Shown here: positions 59,207-64,000 of the stretch, one piece after another | How the letters are laid out: every line of letters starts with the position of its first letter | How positions within the stretch are numbered: position 1 is the stretch's first letter | Source of the DNA: Singulisphaera sp045290345 | GTDB taxonomy: Bacteria; Planctomycetota; Planctomycetia; Isosphaerales; Isosphaeraceae | Direction of reading: 5' to 3' | Assembly (NCBI RefSeq): GCF_045290345.1 | Contig: NZ_CP155447.1 | Location: 10,292,001 to 10,356,000, forward strand | DNA length: 64,000 nt | The notes under the pieces: generated by a model | The model's input: only the letters and a program-made list of their open reading frames with translations | Database searches by the model: none | Told to the model about the DNA's origin: nothing | Made by a program: the position numbers and the translations under genes

Positions 59207-60403
59207 TCAATGACGGAGAAAGCGCTCGAGCGCATCGAATCCACGCTCGAGCGTGGTCAAATCCGTCGCAAACGACAGTCTCGCATAACCCTCAGCGCCA
59301 AACGCCGAGCCCATCACGAGCGCAACATGGGCCGAGGAGAGGGCCGTCAGGCAAAAATCGGTGGAATCGCCGATCACCTTGCCCCCGAGCGTCCGACCCA
59401 GGTGGGCCGAAATGTTCATGAAGGCGTAGAACGCCCCCCCGGGAGCGATACAGGTCACTTCAGGCAGAGCGGCAATCCGCTCCAGCACGTAAGTTCGTCG
59501 CTTCGTGAATTGAGACTTCATCTCGACGACCGAATCCTGGGGACCCGTGATCGCCTCGAGTGCGGCCCACTGACTGATCGAGCAGGGGTTGCTCGTCTCC
59601 TGGCTCTGGATGTCCCCCATGAACTTCGCCACCGGGGCCGGAGCCAGCGCCCAGCCGATCCGCCAGCCGGTCATTGCGTAAGTCTTGCTGACCCCCGAAA
59701 TCGTGATCGTCCGATCGGCCAGCCCCGGCCGGAGCGTCGCGAAGCAGGTCGCTTCCGCCTCGCCATACAGGAGTTGTTCGTATATCTCGTCGGAGAGCAC
59801 CCCAACCTGGTCCGATTGGAGCACCGCGTCCGCCAGCGCTTCGAGCTCCGTGCGGGTATAGACCACCCCGGTCGGATTCGACGGACTGTTGATCATCAAG
59901 AGCTTGGTTCGCGGCGTGACCGCCGCCAGGAACTGCTCGGGGGTCAACTTGAACTCGTTGGCCTCCGTCGTCTGCAGCACAACGGGCGTGGCGCCCGTCA
60001 ACTTGACCAGGTCGGCATAGCTGACCCAGTAAGGAGCGGGGATGATCACCTCATCACCCGGCCCGCAGACCGCCATCAACGCATTGTGGATCGAGTGCTT
60101 GGCACCGTTGGAGACGACGACCTGCGCCTCCTGAGTCGGCAGTCCGCGGGTCTCCGAATACAACTTGGCCAACGCCTGGCGAAGCTCGGGGATCCCCGAG
60201 GGGGGCGTGTAATGGGTCTGGCCCGCACGCATCGCCTTAAGCGCCGCCTCTTGAATATTCTCCGGCGTCTTGAAATCAGGCTCGCCCAGCGCGAAGTCGA
60301 AAACCTCGACCCCGTCAGCCTTCAGTCGCTTCGCCGCTCCGGCCATCGCCAGCGTCGCCGAGGGGGCAATCGCACTCACCCGTTCGGCCAGTGTCAGAGA
60401 CAT
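59207..60403 (-). CDS. aspC: Pyridoxal-phosphate aspartate-type aminotransferase
   Basis: 398 residues from ATG 60403 (CAGGA 11 bases upstream); in-frame extension to 60436. Class I/II aminotransferase. The PLP lysine is Lys240 in SGVSKTYAMTGWRIG (Arg248 binds the substrate carboxylate). SPSNPTG (173-179) and DEIYEQL are family motifs, and the start with FALGEPDFKTPENI is the Ib-type aspartate aminotransferase pattern. It transfers amino groups between aspartate and 2-oxoglutarate, or a related pair. Divergent from the beta-ketoacyl synthase gene. Confidence 0.88.
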   Translation of the reverse strand: MSLTLAERVSAIAPSATLAMAGAAKRLKADGVEVFDFALGEPDFKTPENIQEAALKAMRAGQTHYTPPSGIPELRQALAKLYSETRGLPTQEAQVVVSNGAKHSIHNALMAVCGPGDEVIIPAPYWVSYADLVKLTGATPVVLQTTEANEFKLTPEQFLAAVTPRTKLLMINSPSNPTGVVYTRTELEALADAVLQSDQVGVLSDEIYEQLLYGEAEATCFATLRPGLADRTITISGVSKTYAMTGWRIGWALAPAPVAKFMGDIQSQETSNPCSISQWAALEAITGPQDSVVEMKSQFTKRRTYVLERIAALPEVTCIAPGGAFYAFMNISAHLGRTLGGKVIGDSTDFCLTALSSAHVALVMGSAFGAEGYARLSFATDLTTLERGFDALERFLRH

Positions 60404-61040
60404 CGCGCCAGTACTCCTGATAATCAATGCGGACATCGTGCCTGATGAGACTCTCGGGTGGCTGGGCTCATCGCCTCGTCTTCCCCCGTCGACAAAAGAG
60501 AGAAAGCAGAGCTCTCTCCTTCAATCAATTCGACTTCCACCCTATCACGGAATCGGAACTCCGTCACGCCCTGACTCGAGCCCATCACCGATCCGCAAGA
60601 CACAAGAAACCGCAGTCTGGTTCCCGCCCATCTCCAACCGGAACCTCACACCCAGGCCCCGCAATCCGCAAATTCCAAGATATCGACAAACTCCACTTCT
60701 AATCCGCCATTTCTTTTGCCCCCCAAGATCGTGGAATGATAAAATGAGGGAGACCGGCAAGCGATTCGTTTTGAGTGGAATCTTTCCGGAGAATCGAAGA
60801 AGGATACGCTCGGGAACGACCGGTATCGCGGTCGATCATGTTCGGTGCGATTGATTTGGGCGGCAATGTTCCGAATCGATTGCAAATTAGGTGAGCGAAT
60901 CGCTCGCCCAATCAGATGAGATCGGGTGTTCTCACTCGGAATGGACGGGCCGAGTGGGAGCGTTGAATAGCGGCGTTCTGGAAATGAACGCTTCGTCCTC
61001 GGCACCAATGGCTTGGCAATCATTGGGAGTGGGGGAGATC
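60404..61040. other. Divergent intergenic region
   Basis: About 640 bases between the aminotransferase (minus) and the beta-ketoacyl synthase (plus). The synthase frame is open back to 60891, but the added sequence is not conserved-looking. AT-rich stretches near 60730 and 60860 probably hold promoters; no convincing pair or hairpin was found. Confidence 0.5.
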
Positions 61041-62321
61041 ATGCACCGCGTGGTGGTCACTGGCATCGGGATTGTGTCGCCCAATGGGATCGGTCGTCGC
61101 GAGTTCAGCGAGGCGATCGTCGAGGGGCGATCCGGCGTGAGCTACATCGAGAGTTTCGACACGACGAGCCTGGCGATCAAGATTGCGGGCGAAGTCAAGA
61201 ACTTCGATGTGTTGCCCTTCCTGGGCGACCACAAGAAGAGCGCCAAGTTAATGAGCCGTGCGGTTCGGTTCGCGGTTGGCGCAGCGGCATTGGCCGTGAC
61301 GGATTCCGGCCTGGATGTCCAAAAGCTTGACCCCTCTCGATTTGGGGTTTGCATGGGGACGGGAATCACCCCCATGGACGTGGGTGAGCTCGTCGAGCCG
61401 ATCACACGATCGATCCGCCCCGACGGCACGTTCGACATGGGACAATTCGCCCAGGCACGCGCCGAGTCGATGTTTCCGCTCTGGCTGCTTCAGCACCTGC
61501 CAAACATGGCGGCTGCGCACATTTCGATCTTGCACCACGCGATGGGTCCGAACAACACGATCGTCACAGCCTGCGCGGCGGGTACCCAGGCTGTGGGCGA
61601 GGCGTTCCGTTTGATCGCGCGGGGGGATGCGGATGTGATTCTCGCCGGCGGCTGCGACAGTCGACTCGACCCGCAACTGCTGGTGGCCTACAACGCGATG
61701 AAAACGGTCAGCGCGTCGGTCCGGTCGCCCGCGGAGGTCTCGCGGCCGTTCGACGGCGAGCGCGACGGCTTCGTCCTGGGAGAAGGGGCGGCGGTGCTCA
61801 TGCTCGAGAGCCTGACCAAGGCCAAACGCCGCAAGGCGACAATTTATGCGGAGATCAAGGGTTACGGGTCGTCGTTCGACGCCTATGGCATCACTCGTCC
61901 CGAGCCGGACGGGAAGGGGGCGGCCATCGCGATGACGGCCGCACTCCGCGAGGCGCGCGTCGACCATTCCGCCATCGACTACATCAACGCTCATGGGACC
62001 AGCACGCGGCTCAACGACCTTTCGGAGACCGTGGCCGTCAAACGCGTCTTCGGCCATCGCGCAGCCTCGATCCCGATGAGTTCCCAAAAGTCGATGGTCG
62101 GCCACCTGATCGGTGCCTCAGGCGCGCTCGAGGCCGCCGCCACGGCCATGTCGCTCCAATGCGGGGTCGTTCCGCCCACAATTAATCAGGCGACTCCCGA
62201 CCCGGCTTGCGACCTCGACTACGTGCCCAACACCGCGCGGGAGATGCCTGTGCGATTGGCGATCTCCAACAGCTTCGGATTCGGCGGCCAGAACGCCTCG
62301 CTCGTGATGTCTCACTTCTAA
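61041..62321 (+). CDS. fabF: Beta-ketoacyl-ACP synthase (FabF-type)
   Basis: 426 residues from ATG 61041 (GGGGGAGA just upstream). Condensing enzyme of the thiolase fold, elongating acyl chains with malonyl-ACP. The Cys-His-His triad is visible: Cys178 in TACAAGTQA, His318 in NAHGTSTRLND and His355 in GHLIGASGA. The final GFGGQNASLV is the usual C-terminal loop. Length fits FabF (about 412). FabF belongs to fatty acid synthesis; a role in a polyketide or special lipid pathway cannot be excluded, since no acyl carrier protein or fab gene is nearby. Residues 130-165 (FDMGQFAQARAESMFP on) show a slightly unusual insert. Confidence 0.9.
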   Translation: MHRVVVTGIGIVSPNGIGRREFSEAIVEGRSGVSYIESFDTTSLAIKIAGEVKNFDVLPFLGDHKKSAKLMSRAVRFAVGAAALAVTDSGLDVQKLDPSRFGVCMGTGITPMDVGELVEPITRSIRPDGTFDMGQFAQARAESMFPLWLLQHLPNMAAAHISILHHAMGPNNTIVTACAAGTQAVGEAFRLIARGDADVILAGGCDSRLDPQLLVAYNAMKTVSASVRSPAEVSRPFDGERDGFVLGEGAAVLMLESLTKAKRRKATIYAEIKGYGSSFDAYGITRPEPDGKGAAIAMTAALREARVDHSAIDYINAHGTSTRLNDLSETVAVKRVFGHRAASIPMSSQKSMVGHLIGASGALEAAATAMSLQCGVVPPTINQATPDPACDLDYVPNTAREMPVRLAISNSFGFGGQNASLVMSHF

Positions 62322-62729
62322 ATTCTCAATGCGGTCGCCCTTTGGGTCGCCCAGGTTCGGGGTGGCGAAGAGTCCACCCCGACGAAAACCGCAATCAGAA
62401 ACGAACGGTCGACCCAAGGCCCGAGCACTTCAGACATCCGCCCGCAGGAATCGCAAGGCGGGCCGGCCGCGGTTCGATCCATTCACTCCGAGTCTCTCGG
62501 GCGGCGCGAGCCCCACCCACTGTTCGTTTCGTTGGGCAGGCCGGGCAGAATCCGCTCGAACCCAGAAACGAGGCGGAAGTGCACCCCGTCCCGCGCATTC
62601 ATCGACATTCCCATTATTTTCCCTATATCAACGTTTCGCGACAATCGCGATGACGAATTGGCTTCAATCGACTAACATGCCCCCCGTGGTTGGCCCCCCC
62701 CGAATCTCTTAGGATCGCTTCTACTGCTC
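62322..62729. other. Intergenic region
   Basis: About 400 bases between the ketoacyl synthase and the M1 peptidase. Only low-complexity shadow frames. No terminator hairpin or promoter was fixed. Confidence 0.45.
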
Positions 62730-64000
62730 ATGCGCTTTCGATGGCAATGGACTGCTTGCTTGATCCTCGTTCTCGTTCCCAGGCCTGACCACCCCGTCAC
62801 GGCGGGTGAGGTTTCTGTCCGTGCTTCGACGCAACGAGCTCGGCTGACGATTCCGGCCGGCTTGCCTCGCTACGATATCGACGCCAGCCTGGATCTCAAC
62901 CGGAGGCTAGTGACCGCACACGAGCAGGTTCGTTTCATCAATCGAAGCGGTGTGGCCACTCGCGAGTTGGTCTTCCACGTCTACCCCCGCTATCGAATGA
63001 AGGAGCAGGATCGGCCAGCGCTCTCCAAAACGCTGGAGGTGCTCCGGCTCAGCCCCGAAGAATCGATGGACGCGGAAGGGCGGCGAATCAATGTCGCCCG
63101 GGTCCAGGTCGATGGCCAGGCCGCCCCGTTCGATTTCGACCCGGAAGTGGATACGGTCATGATCGTCCCGCTGCCCCGGCCGGTCGAGCCAGGGCAGGCA
63201 GTCGTTGCCGAGATCGACTTCAACGTCGAACTGCCCGATATCTGGGGACGGTGGGGACACCATCACGGTCTCACCTACCTCTTGAACTGGTACCCGGTTC
63301 TCGCTCACCACGATGACCGCGGCTGGGAGCGAACGCCTTACGTGCCGTGGCATCAGCCCTGGCACCAGGAGGCAGGCCACTACAACGTCCGGTTCGACAC
63401 CCCGCAAGGGCAGGTGATTGCCTCCTCGGGCCGGATCACCGGCACCAAACCAGGCGCTCCCGGCCGGCAAGTCTCGACGATCGTGGCCAGTCCGGCACGT
63501 GACTTTGCCTTGGTCTGCTCCGATCGGTTCGAGGTCCGCGAGCAACAAGTCGGCCCGACTTTGTTGCGGGTCGTCTCGTTGCCCGAGCACAAGGCCAACG
63601 CCGAGAAAGTCCTGGAATACGCGGCGGAGGTCCTCCCACTCTACGAGCGCTGGTTTGGCCCCTACTTCGACGACGAGTTCGAGATCGCCCCCTCCTTTTT
63701 CGGCTGGAACGGCAACGAATGTTCGGGCCTGGTGCTGCTCGACGACCGCGTGATGCGAGTCCCCTCGTCGGGTGAGCGTTACATCGACCACCTCGTGACC
63801 CATGAAACGTGTCACCAGTGGTTCTGGAACGTCGTCGGCACCGACGGATATGCAGAAACTTTTATGGATGAAGGACTGGTCAATGCGTTCACGGCGATCC
63901 GCCTGGACGAGAAGTATGGCCGGAACGCGCCGTTGATCAACTGGGGCAAAGGACTGACCTGGCTCCCCACGATCGGCCGCGAAGACCTGCGGTTGTCTGG
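62730..64000 (+). CDS. Exported M1-type metallopeptidase (cut by window end)
   Basis: At least 423 residues, continuing past the window. ATG 62730; the ribosome binding site is weak. A signal peptide (MRFRWQWTACLILVLVP) precedes an M1-type N-terminal beta domain (ITGTKPGAPGRQ, ARDFALVCSDRFEV). The zinc motif HETCHQWFW (HExxH) is followed 18 residues on by the third ligand in ETFMDEGLVNAF, exactly the M1 spacing. The exopeptidase motif GAMEN is not seen; the equivalent place reads GWNGNECSGLVLLD. It is probably a periplasmic peptidase of a divergent M1 subgroup. Confidence 0.85.
   Translation, partial: MRFRWQWTACLILVLVPRPDHPVTAGEVSVRASTQRARLTIPAGLPRYDIDASLDLNRRLVTAHEQVRFINRSGVATRELVFHVYPRYRMKEQDRPALSKTLEVLRLSPEESMDAEGRRINVARVQVDGQAAPFDFDPEVDTVMIVPLPRPVEPGQAVVAEIDFNVELPDIWGRWGHHHGLTYLLNWYPVLAHHDDRGWERTPYVPWHQPWHQEAGHYNVRFDTPQGQVIASSGRITGTKPGAPGRQVSTIVASPARDFALVCSDRFEVREQQVGPTLLRVVSLPEHKANAEKVLEYAAEVLPLYERWFGPYFDDEFEIAPSFFGWNGNECSGLVLLDDRVMRVPSSGERYIDHLVTHETCHQWFWNVVGTDGYAETFMDEGLVNAFTAIRLDEKYGRNAPLINWGKGLTWLPTIGREDLRLS

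Noticed and set aside
62395..62653. Possible small genes between fabF and the M1 peptidase
   Set aside because: The frames on both strands are Arg/Pro/Gly-rich shadows without ribosome binding sites.
1..64000. tRNA, rRNA or CRISPR array
   Set aside because: I scanned for T-arm sequences (GGTTCGAATC type), conserved rRNA stretches and short regular direct repeats with spacers and found none.

Overview
The window looks like chromosomal DNA of a planctomycete, most likely of the Isosphaeraceae type (Singulisphaera or Isosphaera relatives). This is inferred from gene content and high GC, not from a marker gene. Planctomycete hallmarks are two DUF1559 pseudopilin-like proteins, a DUF1080 protein, a DUF1501 protein with a Tat-type N-terminus, a TIGR03009-type LolA-like protein, a LEPR-XLL-type surface protein, a thioredoxin with GFCPVS (YHS-like) modules, a flotillin/NfeD operon, and Ser/Thr kinases with a small helical N-terminal domain. 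I saw no rRNA, tRNA, CRISPR array, transposase, integrase or phage gene.

Layout. 1-2.6 kb: sparse, with an orphan minus-strand protein, a possible 36-residue membrane peptide and a PilZ-like protein. 2.6-8.9 kb: surface or secreted functions (a 1091-aa NHL/FlgD-like protein with a Thr-Pro repeat, a DUF1080 protein, a DUF1559 protein, a small exported molybdopterin-fold protein). 8.9-19.5 kb, all minus strand: archaeal-type phosphoglycerate mutase, an exported HELTH metalloprotease, a membrane-anchored Pro-rich protein, fumarase class II and a 1543-aa TPR protein. 20.2-27.8 kb, minus strand: a thioredoxin/YHS protein, then the operon (ClpP-like/NfeD) - (short NfeD) - floA - (Pro-rich membrane protein), then the LolA-like protein. 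28.9-41.7 kb, plus strand: MEMO-family protein overlapping an alpha/beta hydrolase, CbiET, a BshB1-like deacetylase, PP2C phosphatase, Ser/Thr kinase, a small ribbon-helix-helix-like protein, a 1468-aa Lhr-type helicase and an exported cyclophilin. 41.8-48.2 kb: 7Fe ferredoxin, DUF1559, HNH endonuclease, LeuB-type dehydrogenase, a second Ser/Thr kinase and a small zinc-ribbon protein. 48.2-64 kb: YfhO-type membrane protein, DUF1501, a BlaI-BlaR1-type repressor/sensor pair, RlmI-type methyltransferase, response regulator, sigma factor, an exported LolA-like protein, aspartate-type aminotransferase, beta-ketoacyl-ACP synthase and an M1 metallopeptidase cut by the window edge.

How the genes work together. 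Three groups look functionally linked: the flotillin/NfeD membrane-microdomain operon; the BlaI-BlaR1 pair with two matching 13-bp palindromes in its promoter region; and the PP2C/kinase pair for reversible protein phosphorylation. Most other genes look like single transcription units, several ending in recognisable hairpin terminators.

Non-coding structure. A dispersed intergenic repeat of about 110-165 bp occurs four times (286, 6013, 28364 and 42320). It has a long stem-loop. One copy lies in the opposite orientation but keeps its loop in the original orientation, and another has lost the loop, so the hairpin seems to be a rearrangement point. It is the clearest candidate for undescribed structure here.
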